Shown here piece after piece: positions 45,800 through 58,990 of a stretch of 64,000 bases of DNA (position 1 is the stretch's first letter; every line of letters begins with the position of its first letter). Position numbers and translations under genes: made by a program. Source of the stretch: Dirofilaria immitis (Eukaryota > Nematoda > Chromadorea > Rhabditida > Onchocercidae); NCBI GenBank assembly GCA_024305405.1, contig JAKNDB010000054.1, forward strand, positions 434,001-498,000, given 5' to 3'. The notes under the pieces were generated by a model. It saw nothing but the letters and a program-made list of their open reading frames with translations, was not told where the DNA came from and ran no database searches.

Positions 45800-48030
45800 G
45801 AAATAAGTTCGGTGATGTTTCAAAATAAAACAGAACAAAGCCAAGGAAGTCTAAAAGGACCTGAACCGAGCTTGAATTCACATCGCAAATAAAAAGGTTT
45901 CATCAGTAAATTATTTTTGCATTTTACTTACATAATCGATAACCTATCAAATAAATCAGCGATAAAACAGAGATATAATACTAAAATATACTGAATAAAG
46001 TTCCTAACTGTGAAGTGGAACTATTGGATGGAAATATGCAAATTTAGGTTTCTTTTTTTCGAAACGTGTTGGCCATGATTTCTAACCAAATTTTTATTTC
46101 TAAAAACACAAACGATATTCTAGTTTTCACATTTTTCGTCAAAATTGTATATTTGCATATTTCCTCAAATTTCTCTCTCTCGACCAAAAACCGATGGCCT
46201 CTGTAAAGGTTTACTTCGAGACTAAAAAGGCATTTCGAAGTGCTAATTTACTTATTCTGATCATTTTTTAATCATCGAAAAACACCCTTCAAAAATCCCT
46301 TTATGCGTCATAAGGTTTTATTCTTCTAGACAATTCAGCTTTGCGGGATTCCTCTGAAAATTCTTCAAAGATAATGAAATTAGAAGGAATATTTACAATA
46401 AAATAGTATTGTAAACATCATGGTCCCATAAACCATCAGTGATATTGAATAGTAAAAATAGAGAATAGCTGCAAACATTTCATTTTATATCCACTATTGA
46501 AATATTATATTACTTTGACTGCTGTTAAAGAAAGACAAAGCACTAAGTCATTACGCCTGAACAATTAAGAACTTTTTCTGAACATCAATGTATGCATTGC
46601 TTTTCATCAATCTTCGGAAAAAAAACAGAAAAAATAAGTGAATTTTAAGCTTACAGTCGTATGATACAAAACTGATAGTATGAAACTCGCATGAAAGAAT
46701 CGTCATAATGATACTTCAGCTAGCTGTCCAGAAAGTATTCTTTGATTTAAATTAAAACCGGTACCAAAAAGTGCCAAGTTAGGAGATGATTGATCGTCAC
46801 AAAAACATGATGACAAACTTTCATCCTGATGTTCAGCTCAACTTTCTATTCAGTCATCAAAAACATAGGAATCAACCGATTTACCGCATAGATAGAAATC
46901 ACAACTGCCTTAATAATACTAAATATTATCAAATTTCGAAAGCTGATTTTTGCAGCAAATATTTTTTCTGGTTTCATCAACGATTAAATGAAATCTGCGA
47001 AATATTTCTTTAGCGAATAAAAAAGACATCAACAGAATTACCAACTCTATTGCATGACTACATATAATAAAGAGCGAGCAATCAACTAACCGAAAATATT
47101 CTTAATATATTCCAGATTTGTATGCATAAGCGAGTTCATTAAAAATTCCATATAACATGGGTTTTCGAAAAATTCACCCGCAATACCATCGATTATTATT
47201 TGTTCTACAAACATTTCGAAATTCATTTTCGTATGCATAATTGCTAAAGCAAATTAGAAAATGATAAGCGGATGACTACTTCTCATTCAATTTCATTAAC
47301 CATAAAATATATATCCAATTATTTCAAGGTTTTCACTGCTCGATCTAAAGGCAAAAATAAAAAGAGTAGTTAAAGTAAATCAAAAGAAAGTAAGGCATGC
47401 CTCACAATCCTTAATTAGAAAATAAAATCAATGCTATGTGTAAGAGTATCTCTTTAGATTTATTATTAAAACTTGCAGATTCGATGTGGAAGATGTTGGA
47501 GTTGTATTGCAAGCGTTTGCTCATTAACCAGTGGAGTCTTTCTCAACAATTGCACAGGTCCATTTGGATCAACTGGATCAATCGCACGAGGTCATGTTTC
47601 CATTTCAGTCGGCAAATATAGTCTCACCTGTTAATCAAGGAAAATCCTAATCACACCATCATTCTTAATTCATTAGTTCATCGGTATTTTAAGCTTCAGA
47701 TAAAGAATGCAAAGTTGTGATTCGGCATTGAGCACGGCACTAATTAATACCTGCATGAACTTAGAAAATGATAAGCATAAAAGGACAAACAATAACAAAA
47801 AGAAATAAGAATAAAAGTATTAAGAACTCCCGGAGCAACCATGATAATACCCCCTCCTCCTCTCCTCCCCCCTCCCTACCGTACAACAGTGCTTGTCCAA
47901 ACTGTCACACCTGAAGAACATCGACGGTATAGTGTACAACCACGGATATCAGATATCAATCTTTTTTACGGCCGAACGTTTTTAACGAGTACCCATTAGC
48001 TGGGTTTACCGTACCGTATAATGTTTAGAC
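45800..48030 (-). pseudogene. Decayed copy of the unrecognised gene at 38.96-42.64 kb
   Basis: 45808-46480 matches 39590-40330, 46650-47215 matches 40480-41100, and 47290-47700 matches 41190-41600, all at roughly 80% identity by eye. 47800-48030 then matches 43740-43930, so about 2.1 kb with the first three exons is deleted. The retained exon counterparts carry frameshifts and stop codons. It lies directly upstream of, and divergent from, the intact pam-1 gene, so its old promoter may still serve pam-1. Confidence 0.8.
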
Positions 48031-48912
48031 CTAATTTTCGTGATTGAGATTTTCGTCGCTTACGTACTGGAGGTTTAAGACAATTTGATAGTTCCCGTGT
48101 ACGATGATTTTGGGATGAACTGAGTTACTATTTTAAATTTAGAAAGCTCAAACTATTGCTGCTGTTCGTCGCATGCACATAAAGTTGCTTCAATTCACCG
48201 TGAATTATTCTCGACGTCTCTTATTCTCGTGTAAGTATACTGTCGATCAGCATTTTCTGTTTCTCTCCTATTATTTTCATTCGTAGTCGTAAAAGGAATG
48301 ACATCTAAAAATCTAATTATACTTCTTACCGTAATGATGTCTGAAAACTCTGATAATATTACTTATCATGATGATATCTAGTAATGCTACTTATTGTGAC
48401 GCCTAAAAGATGTAGCAGTATTACTTAATATGTAATAGGATGATAGAATATGCAGTGAATAGTATATAATTATTCGACAGTAATTTATGAATAATTCAAC
48501 TTAACAATTTTCATCAAGGAATTCTATTGTAACAATATTGGCAAGAGTGGAAATTGCGATTATTCTTGCACTAATTTTCCTTTTCCACTTTTAATATTTA
48601 TTTCGGGAAAAATTTTTAAATTCAGTAATCTCATGATTCTGAATTAGCGTAGTTGCAGTTTGGATTTATGATAAAATGATAAATTATAATATCGATTATT
48701 ATTTCACATTGTATGATTCTAAAAATTCTTTCTTCTACTCCTAAACGATGTGAAATTTATGTTGAGGTTCCTAATAAAAAAGACGGAATTTCAATTAATC
48801 AAGAGGTTTTTTAATCAATTTTCTTCCAAAATTTTATTGAATTTTATGGTTAGTTAAACAATATTATATGTGATATTTTGCAGCATCGATTAAAATAATA
48901 ACAAGAAAAGAA

Positions 48913-51900
48913 ATGTCTTGCGCTGCACCGGTGAAATTTGAGCGTTTGCCGGAATTGGCTAAACCAACTCATTATGCTCTGACCTTAGCGCCAGATCTAA
49001 AAATTTTACTTTCCGTGGACAGGAAACGACCGATATCGAGGTTAGTTGTATTTCGGTAAAATTTTGGTTATTATTATTTGTTTTTAAATTCGTCTTTTTG
49101 CTTCTTCAAAATACATTTATATATGAACGTGCGTTTCTCTGATATTTATTGAAAGAACATAACTGTTATTTGATACTTAGAATAAACTTCTGAGATTTCA
49201 TTTCCCAATATTTTTATTAATAAATTTATCTGTTAAAAATGCGCATGAATATGATACTGAACTGAATTCGATTTCGGCAAAAATTTTCATTCATTGTAGA
49301 TTTTAAAAAGCACGGATTATTTAAAATTGCATTCAAGTGAAATAGATATCAGAAAAGCTCAGCTTACACTGAGTGATGGATCGGGTAAGTTTTTTTTCGA
49401 CATGTTTTTATAAGAACTATTCTTCTGAAAGTATAATAAAATTCATCTGGTTTTTGATTAACTGCTTAGTGTTAAATCTTTGAAAACAAAGATTGCAATT
49501 TTGAGCATTGTACTTCTGCAAATTTTTGAAGGAATTTCAATAATTATGATGGGCAGAATTAGTTTTCGATTATTTCCATTTTAATTCGTTTTTATATTTG
49601 AATTTGTTTGAATTATTTTTTATTTGGAGGATCTACGTTAAGTTTCTGCGTTGTCCTCATTTTCAGTATTGCAAGATCTTGGCATAGAATATGATAAAAA
49701 ATGGACAACTGTAACGCTGAAACTACCGAAACATATTTCTCCTCAAAAAGCAAAAGTTTCTTTGGACTTTGTGGGTGAACTAAATGAAAAGATGCGAGGT
49801 TTTTATCGTTCAACCTACAAAGATGAAGATGGCAAAGAATGTTATTTAGCTGCCACACAGTTTGAAGTCAGCATTCTTCTACTCTTTATTGCTGAATAGT
49901 TCACTAACATCTGTTTATACGTCTCTCTCGAAGCACGCTTAATCAAAGTCTGCAGATTTCGTTTCTGTCAAGATTTTTTTCCATCACTTGTAGTATTGAT
50001 GTTTTCTGAATTTTATCAAACTTAAATTCTGATTTCAGAGCACATATGCTAGGCTTGCATTTCCTTGCTGGGACGAACCCATTTATAAAGCAAAGTTCGA
50101 TGTTACACTTATAGTGGATGAAAAACTTACAGCACTTTCGAATATGGTAATTACAAGTAATTTTATGTCAATATATTTCCAGAATTTGATATTATCAAAC
50201 TTGTAGATTAAATAATTGCATATTTGGAAAAACAATGCTATTGGAAAAAATTGTTAAAATTCATTCCTTAGTTAAATTGATAAATTTATTCGGTTACAGT
50301 TCCATGATTAAATTAATAAGATAGTTCCATGATTTTTCGCATTTTATTTCCAATGTAAAATAATTGGTAAATGACAGCACAATTGGTAGGATTGAATATG
50401 TTGATAACTATTCCCATATCGTCATATAATGGTTCACATTTGTAGTGTGTGAACCTCAGAAATGTGCATCCTCATGAAAGATCAGCGAGATTTATAAACA
50501 ATTCCAACTTAACTTTAATGATATATTTTATACTTAAAAATTGCAGAATGTGATAAGCGAAACTAATGCTGATGATAAGAAGGTGGTAAAATTTGCAACT
50601 ACACCACTGATGTCAACATATCTTGTTGCATTTGCCGTTGGTGAGCTGGAATATATTGAGGTAGGTAATGGTAATTTTAAATTTTTTATGCTGAAATTGT
50701 ATTCTTTCATTGCTAAACATTTGTTTCATTTGATTTCAATACATTTATTGATTTTCATTTTTTTTAGCAGCTTATTATTTGAATATTTAGTGTGCTAGCT
50801 CTTTATTAAAATTGATAGAAATATTTTATACAAAAATTATGATTTTAGGTTCATGTTTGTAGATGTTGCTTTATTGTTCATTTAGAAATCGAGTAGTTTA
50901 TTCCACCTTCAATAAAATTTAATAAAATCATCCCCTTAGGATTTCTACAGGGTAAAACAAACGGAGATTGCTTGGTACGGATATATACAGTGGCAGGTAA
51001 AAAGGAGCAGGGAAAGTTCTCACTGGAGGTTGGAATAAAAGCGCTTGACTGGTACAGTAAATGGTTTGGTATCGATTATCCGTTACCCAAATGTGATCTC
51101 ATTGCTATCCCCGATTTCAGCATGGGTAATAATCTTACCTTTCGTATTAAATGAATTGAACAACGTAAATTAATTTTAAATACATTGTTTAGTTGCTTGT
51201 GGAATAATTTGGTTGAAATTTATCCATTAATGAACAAAACGCGTTAGTGACGTTTGGTGTTGGTGACGCTTCAAAGTTACTATAAGTTCTTAAATGTCTT
51301 AGATATATTTTCAGGTGCCATGGAAAACTGGGGATTGGTAACATACCGGGAAGTAGCATTACTAGTTGATCCAGCCAAATCTTCCACAAGACAAAAATCT
51401 CGTATCGCACTTGTTGTAGCTCATGAACTTGCTCATCTTTGGTTTGGTGATCTCGTGACAATGGTTAGTTGTTTTAAATCAATTAATTTCTTTCAAATTT
51501 AAATACAATGCGATTTAAGTCTTGGTTGGTAACTTGGATTTAATGGAATTAAAATAATTTGACTAGTTTCTAGTGTAATTTAATATTTACAGAAATGGTG
51601 GACCGATTTGTGGTTAAAAGAAGGCTTTGCTTCTTTTATGGAATACATGTTTGTTGGTACAAATTATCCTGATTTTAAAATATGGCTTCATTTTGTCAAC
51701 GATGAGCTTGCATCAGGCTTTGACTTAGATTCTTTGCGAAACTCTCACCCAATCGAGGTTTGTTTCTATGAGCATACAGAAATGTATATATTATTTTTTC
51801 ATTCAATAAATTTAAATCATCGTATTTATTTTTAAATACTGATAGGCTAGCGCTGAAGTTTTTCAAATTCTACGCAATTTCAGATAATCTTTATTATCTT

Positions 51901-54900
51901 CAAATTTATTTTTAAAATATATAGAAATGAAATTTTTAATAAGCTCTCGAAATCAAGGAAAATATATTTATCGACAAACAAATTGTTGAAAATTATCCAT
52001 AAAAATGCACTTAACTTTTCAGGTTGAAATAGATAATCCTAATGAATTAGATGAAATCTATGATAGTATAACATATGCGAAATCAAATTCGGTCAATCGA
52101 ATGTTGTGCAATTATTTGGGTGAAGAGATATTTCAAAAGGGATTACGGATATATCTTAAAAGGTTCCAATATAGCAATGCAGTCACTAATGATTTATGGG
52201 ATGCGTTAAGTGAAGCGTCCGGTCAGGTAAGCTTCGTAATTTCTTTATCTGCTTACTTTCTTGTTTTTGGCTAAAACTCATTCAATTTTTGATTGATTGA
52301 TTTTTTTGTATGGGGAGTCTATGTAACATAACTAGAATGAAGTAAACAAAATTAAGTTGTCTTAAATTTTCTGTCTCTTTTCTCTCATAATTGTCCAGTT
52401 TTTAATTTAAAAATTTTGTCACATATGAGATCGTAAATTCTGAGATTTTAATTAATAAATTATGAACGTATAATCTCCAAAGAATTCAGGACATTAAAAC
52501 GTTAATGTCAACATGGACTAAACAGATGGGATATCCTCTTGTCAGTGTTAGCCAAAAATTAATGGAAAGAAAAGAATCTTGAAGATAAATCAGCAAAGAT
52601 TTCTTGCTGATGGCACTACTGATGAAAAAAATCATTATGGCAGGTTAGTTTCGATTATTTTTTAATGAAGTTTTACAGAATATTTCGTTACTGCAGTTTT
52701 TAAGTTTATGCATCTAAGCTATTTTCGCAGGTGAATTGATAGTTCCATTCATTGTTTTTAATTATGAGAAACTCATACTCATATATTTGGTTGCGCGAGT
52801 AGTACTTTATGATCAAATATTCGAAAATTATAAAAATTATTGCACTTGCAGATTCCAGTCACGATCTCCTTGTCATCTGAACCTGATAGAATAAAAGAAA
52901 GAGTTCTTTTGAAAGAATTTCAGCAGGATGTTGTGATTAATGATGTAGATCCGAAGGATTGGATAAAGGTAATGTTTATAAAGAAATAAGAATTAGATTA
53001 AAAATGTTTTTGACACCTTTATTTCGAGCATTACTGACAGAGTGGACTGTGATGGATTTTTATCGAGTTCTTTTACCCGAATCAACTTATTAACTGTAAA
53101 TTGTTATCAATCCTTATATTACTTGGTTGCGAACGGGATATTATGTTTCGATCATTATGTATTATAAAGCACAGCAGAGTTACTTTTTAAACTTAGAGGT
53201 TGTGTAATAAATATATTACAGCTGAATGTCGGAACTACAGGTTTTTATCGTGTTTTATATTCAAATGATATGTTGCAAGCGCTTTTGCCTGATTTTGCAA
53301 CAAAAAGATTCCCGTACTTGACCGTTTTGGCATTGCAAATGATATGTTTGCTCTGGTGAGTATTTTTTATTATCATTACCATATTTAGTTGGTGAAAAAT
53401 CTTGTGCATTCAGATAAATTTCTTTTTCTATGAATTTTAAAGTTTGATCAATTTGCTTCTATCGTTCTCACATATTTAACACTAGGTCATTTATAGTATA
53501 TCGATCAAAAGAGATAGTTTTCAGGTGAAATCTGGACGAGAATCAGCAAAACAGTTTCTGTCACTTCTTGAATCATCCTCAAATGAAGATGAATATCCGG
53601 TGTGGAGTTGTCTTGATTCAGGTAAGATTCCTTTAGAAAACGATGTAGCAGCACTACTTGAAATGATAATTTTTAAAATTGAAGAGAGAAGGGAATCAGA
53701 TTTAACCTTGAAAGCGACTATTAGGTTTATTTTTTCATGAGTAAAGGAAAGTTTCAGGTATTTCCGCATTATCAAATGTATTATCACATCACGATCCTGT
53801 TCTGCGTTCGAAATTTAATAAATTTATTATTAAAATTTTGACACCAGTTGCGAACCGACTTGGTTGGGAAGCTAAGCCAAATGAAGGTGCGTTTGAAAAA
53901 GCATTTATCGAAAATAGGAAGGCAGAAGTATTTTGGTACTCGAAAAGCAAATTTTTATATTTTTATTATGTGGTGATTCCTGCATGCAAATTTTGCTGCT
54001 GTTTAAAAGATGATAGAATTTTGACAGATACGGAAAATTATAGTCTAATTATCGATATTTTTTGTTATGAAACCTCTTCAGATTCTCAAATAACTTTATT
54101 GCGATCACTAATTCTTGGTCGACTAGGTCGTTGTGACCATGAAGAAACTATTAAAGCAGCTAGGAGAAGTTTCTAGAACACCTTAAAAATAAAACTGAGC
54201 TTCATCCGGATTTACGACTTGCGGTATGCTTTTGAATAAAATTTTTTCTGGAATAAACTAAAACTTATTTTTTAATTGAGAAGATTAATTTCAAAATTTT
54301 GTCTTAACAAAATCTTTTGCAGATATATGGAATGATGGGAAAGCATTATGGTAAGGAGGGATTCCAAGAATTAAAAAAGGTTAGCTACTTATTTTTAATT
54401 TAAGAAGGAGTTTTTGCTTGCCATCATCCAACATTTGTTTATAATCTAGTTGACAGTACAGTTTCGTATGTTGATACATCTTCATTTCTCATCGTGGCAT
54501 GTTCTACTTAATCAGTTTACTTTTCTTTTTTCTTACCAGAATAGATTACCAATAAACAGCAACTTAATTACATGTGCTGATAATACTTTTCGTAATCAGT
54601 CAGTAGTGATAGATTTTAGCACTTTAAGATAGATACTTCTTGGTTATATGCAGCATATCATGGATTGAGAAATACAGTGTCTTTTGCCTTGATCCAAGAT
54701 TTTTTGATAAATTTGTTATGTAGTGTTGCAGATTTACGAAACTGCAGGATTCGGTGAAATAGAGCGAAATTGCATTCTAGCGATGCCACAAACATCTGAT
54801 GTAGATTTATTGAAGCAAGTTTTCGAATATGGCATCAGAGATGTAATATTTTCTATTTATTTGATTAATCATTTTCAGTTATTGTCATTGTAGCCTATAA

Positions 54901-55917
54901 TAATTGGTATTGGTATTCTATTTTAGTTGCATGAGTGTTAGAAAATTTGAAAACATCTAGTTTATCCATAATTTTCTTTCTTCTGTTGATAAGGAAAATT
55001 AGGATTTGTAAATCTTAAAATTTTGAGTATTTCTAGGATTTTTTGTTTTTCTTTACATATTTAGGAAGAACTTTGATACCTTATATTCCATTATTACAAA
55101 GATATTATTATAAAGCTTCAGTAAATGATGTTCCAGGGCAAAGTTCGTTCGCAGGATATTGTTTATCTCTTCCATGGTGCATGTGTCAATAAAACTGGAC
55201 AAGATTTCATTTGGAAGTACTTCAAAGTGTGTATCTTCAGTTTTCCTAAAAGACATTACCATTCTTCGGCACCTTTTAAGAATTAGAGAATTTCAAAAAC
55301 TTTTTTTATTAAACTTAGAAGAATGGGAATTTTTAGCTTTTCTTTCGAGAATATTATTCCTTTTCTAGAAATGTGGTTTCTTTTTTCTTTCAGGATTATA
55401 CGAAACTACTTCTTGAAAAATTCGGAGGCGCAAACAGTTCGCTTTTTCAGCACTGTTTCAGAACGAGTGCCGATTGTCAGTGCTCCAACACAATGATGAA
55501 AGAAGTTGAGGTAGCTAATCAATTATTGCTCAAAATTGCGTATGATTTTTACGATAGGATTAACAAGCCGAAATCATATAATAAATTGCTAGCATTTTCT
55601 ACAAGATATGAAGGCTGATATTATTATGCATTATAGTTATATGTTTGGCATATGTTTTTTTCTTTTATGCTTAATTTTTGAAATATCTAATTTTTATTAA
55701 AATTTGATTGTGCCTGAACAAGAACTAGAATTTAGTTTAGTAACAGATTTCTATTTCAAATTCAGGACTTCGTTTGCACATGTTTGGCAGCAGATGAAGC
55801 GCGAACGCTTTATCGTACCACACGACAAATCATTGAATCCATACATTTGAACGAGCAGCTGTTGATGCGCAATGCAGATGTTATCAGCGAATATCTTGCT
55901 GCTGGAGAGTTCTGAAT
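48913..55917 (+). CDS. pam-1: Puromycin-sensitive aminopeptidase (M1 zinc metallopeptidase)
   Basis: Removes N-terminal residues from peptides; in C. elegans PAM-1 is needed for meiotic exit and embryo polarity. About 19 exons. Exon 1 (48913-49040) begins [35 protein letters not shown] is at about 50040, the substrate-binding GAMEN at 51315, the zinc motif [12 protein letters not shown] at 51420-51460 with the third ligand in [13 protein letters not shown] (51608 on), and the proton-donor tyrosine in [15 protein letters not shown] (52060-52110). The C-terminal helical part follows, with the last three exons 55137-55230, 55394-55510 and 55767-55917 (ending EYLAAGEF). Frame needs one extra base at each of: A run 48999-49003, about 52561, A run 52625-52631, A run 53302-53306 and 54167-54168. 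So many single-base losses in one conserved gene indicate assembly error rather than decay. A TTTTGCAG acceptor (48876-48883) precedes the ATG by 29 bases. Confidence 0.92.
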
Positions 55918-56575
55918 TTGTTCTTTTCTGCACGCGTGAGATTGAACTTGGGTAATTCTTCTCTTTTCGAGTTACTCGGCATTGCTTTAGGTTATTTTGA
56001 ATTAAAGAATGAAGAAGGATGAAACAGTTTCACTTAAACGTTGTAGTGAATTGCAGTTCATTTTTTCATTTCTTCAAAATACTTATTTGCTGGTTTCCTG
56101 GTTTTTTCACATCTAGTATGTCTTGTTGAATAAACTAATACTCTTTTACAAATTTTTTTCCAATGTTACTTATTATCAAAAAGCTTTGCTTTTTGATAAT
56201 AAGATTGGTTGATGGTAGCGTCTTTTTTATTCTTATGCCTCATGTTTTAAATTTTCGGTTTTTAATGTTTTTTACGTTTGTTAATTTTTTAAAGTTTTAA
56301 GCCTGTCGGAAATAAGCTGTGTTGAAACTTCAATAATTAGTTGTTGTTGATTGAAATTTTTATTTTATTTATCATTTAGTATTTTCCATGCTTTACTTAA
56401 TAAAAAGAAATTTTGATTTGTTTTGACTTATTACTCTACATTACAAATAGGTATTGTGTATCAATACTACGGTCGATCTCACATTTGCTTAACTATGTCT
56501 ATGGAAAGAGGTATGGTTTCATTCTTCATAATTTATTTACAAGAAATGACGAAAAACTACATTTGATCATGATTA
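55918..56575. other. Convergent 3' region between pam-1 and Clc-like gene B, with a perfect hairpin
   Basis: The duplication homology continues to about 56150 (matching about 45500-45745). Beyond it lies unique AT-rich DNA. A perfect 16-base stem with a 3-base loop sits at 56169-56203. No coding exon is seen. Confidence 0.55.
56169..56203. repeat. Perfect 16-bp inverted repeat, 3-base loop
   Basis: Arm CTTATTATCAAAAAGC at 56169-56184 pairs with its exact complement at 56188-56203 across TTT. It lies just outside the end of the segmental duplication and between two genes that end toward each other. Confidence 0.9.
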
Positions 56576-58374
56576 TTAATAGCTGAGGAATGTTCTGGTT
56601 GTTGACATGTAATCTGGCGGCAATGGTGTTATCGTCTGTGATATTGTATTACTGCCTGGTCGCGGTGGTTGTTCGAAGACATTTTGGAAAACTGGAATTG
56701 TTGGATATGAACTTGTTTGACTGCTAGAACGTTTTGTTGTGCCCTGAAGCTACTAAAACTTAGCTGAAATAGGATTTTGTTACTTTTTTATGCTGCGAAA
56801 AAATTAAATCAAATGAATTAAAGTATGGAATGCTTTCTCGATTTATTAGTCACGTTAGTTATGAAGCGGACACTGTCATTTTGTTTTTCTCGATCTTAAA
56901 ATTTTTATAAAAATACATTCTTTTAAAATAAAACAATCAAACTTACTCCTTCTTTCCTTAGACTCATAAACGATCGCCATGATGGTGATGATGGACTAGA
57001 ATTTCTGAATTTTACTTCTTTTACGTAATTACGTCCGGTTTTCGTAAAAATATATATGTTATTACCATAACACCAGCTAATAAGCTAAACAGGAGAAACA
57101 TGCACGCTAATCCGGCAAGATAAAATGAATAACCGTATCCTTTCTGAAATAATAATTTCAATTTTTTCTTTTTAATTTATTTATTAATCAATTAATATGA
57201 AAATGTTTTTATTAAAGTAAATGAATAATTAAGTCCTTTTTTGATATATTATTTAGTTGGATTATTGGAAATATAAATCAACATAAAACATAAATTTTCT
57301 CATTTAATTATAAGAAGTAATCAGTCTAGATATTTCAACAGGTGCGTATAAATATGTGATAGTTCAATGGATAATATTTAATCTGAATACCAATGTATAT
57401 TAATTACAGGTAAAAACCTCAAATGTATTCTTGATACCAATCAGAAAACGTGATTCCAACATTTCAGCATTGATCATGAAAACGGCCAATCCCACTGATA
57501 AAAATAGGACTAAAATTATTTATAATTTTAATCATTAATTTAATTGTGACCATTATTATGATTTCGTATAATTATTTTTTAACATTGGTACAGAATCTCA
57601 CTTGATGACATTTAATCATCAAGTGAGATTGCTAATTTCAGTTAATTTTGATCACAATAAATTTAATCTAAAATTATATCGAGAATAATTTGCTAAGTTA
57701 CAGGATAAGAAGATGAAGAGATTGAAGATGATTGTAAGTAATCGAACTCTGTTAGGTCGAGTTATGCTGAATGCGAGAATTCCCGCAGCAATGAGACCGA
57801 AGGCTAAGGCGAATAGTAGTAAGGTTAGAACAGCATAATGCCATCCTGAAAATATCAAAAGCAAATTTTAAAAAGCTCTTTCTAAAAATTGCCAAGAATT
57901 TGATATTAATTAGATAATTATATGTGCGCAAAATAAGGAGAAGGAATAGAGAAACTTCATATGATTCAAACTTACCAAAGAAATAAGGAGTTTTGATAAG
58001 TTTTTTCGGCAATCACCGATTAAAAGAAATCGGCAAACATCAACTTTTTCATAGTAATTAACCAGGTTATCACTAAAAATGTACCAACAAGGTACATTAC
58101 CGGGACAGTACATCCATAAACCACTTTGCATATATCGATGAGCATCGGTATCTTCTGCTACCTTAAGTTTATTAATTTTTATATAAAAAGAAAAGTTAGC
58201 TAAAAAATGTCAAAATTTTAGAATTAAAATTGAAAAAGATTATTTAAAAGTTGAAATTACCTGCCATGCAGAGGTCAATAAGGCGACAAATAAAAATAGA
58301 TTGCCGATACATAGAGGGATAAAGCTCATAGCCTGCGTTTTCAACAACGGATTTGACCAGTCCAACATCATCAT
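56576..58374 (-). CDS. Clc-like four-helix membrane protein, gene B
   Basis: Member of the nematode Clc-like family, related in topology to claudin/PMP22 proteins; the role is not established from sequence. Exons: 58261-58374 (MMMLDWSNPLLKTQAMSFIP with a first helix IGNLFLFVALLTSAW), 57976-58161 (extracellular loop GLWMYC-PGNVPCW, the claudin-like W-xx-C pattern, then YEKVDVCRF), 57702-57845 (helix WHYAVLTLLLFALAFGLIAAG), about 57406-57500 (NAEMLESRF), about 57063-57144 (helix SFYLAGLACMFLLFSLLAGV), about 56948-57000, and 56576-56745, a polar cytoplasmic tail ending DYMSTTRTFLSY. Exon 57976-58161 needs one extra base at the T run 58001-58006 to join VCRFLLIGDCRKK to LIKTPYFFG. Two or more polar tail exons carry Ser/Pro-rich sequence. 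Paralogous to the gene starting beyond the right edge. Confidence 0.7.
57594..57630. repeat. Perfect 15-bp inverted repeat in a Clc-like intron
   Basis: Arm AATCTCACTTGATGA at 57594-57608 and its exact complement at 57616-57630, with a 7-base loop, inside the intron between the third and fourth exons of gene B. Confidence 0.9.
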
Positions 58375-58699
58375 CGATGAAATTTTTTTGAATTTTTTTC
58401 TATTATTTTTCAAATTTTATTGGCAGTATTTTGTTGTGAAGTCCGATCATTTTACAATGATAAAATATCCTATAAAAAAAAAAAGAAAAGTGAAAATATC
58501 ACACGATCGGAAGTGAGATAATATTTATGATTTTCAAATATTAAATCATAGTACAAACAAGCGTCATCGTGATCTATTAAGTTCCGGTTTTATTTTACAA
58601 ATTCTATAATAAATAATAATTAGTGAAATGAGGGATGAAACTTTCTTTCTAATTAATATTTATGATTAGGATTAAAATTTAAATTATTTATTTAAAAAT

Positions 58700-58990
58700 T
58701 CGTACTTTTTCACGGATTATACTAATTAACATAAGGGCCATGAATTGATAGTTATAATAAGGATTATTAGAAAGATCATTGATTCAACAATGTAATGGTC
58801 AAATGATGAAAAGGTCAATAAGGTAAATTTTAAAGCGTAAAAAAATCCTGAATTATACATGGATTATACTAATTAACATAAGGGCTATGAATTGAAAGTT
58901 ATAATAAGGATTAAAAAATCATTGGTGATTCAATGATGTGAGGATCAAGTGATAAAAGGTCAATGAGATAAATTTTCAATAATAGAGTAG
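58700..58990. repeat. Two-copy tandem repeat, period 147
   Basis: GGATTATACTAATTAACATA starts at 58714 and again at 58861, followed in both copies by AAGGG, ATGAATTGA and AGTTATAATAAGGATTA. Weaker similarity continues through CATTGATTCA and AAAGGTCAAT to the end of each copy. Confidence 0.75.

Noticed and set aside
55394..55618. Intron retention giving an alternative pam-1 C-terminus ending RYEG
   Set aside because: The extension differs from the copy at 45 kb only by amino-acid-changing substitutions, and a normal last exon with family similarity follows.
48913..55917. Reading pam-1 as a pseudogene because five exons are out of frame
   Set aside because: All active-site motifs and splice sites are intact, the breaks are all single-base losses, mostly in runs, and the same type of break occurs in ubiquitin and other essential genes.
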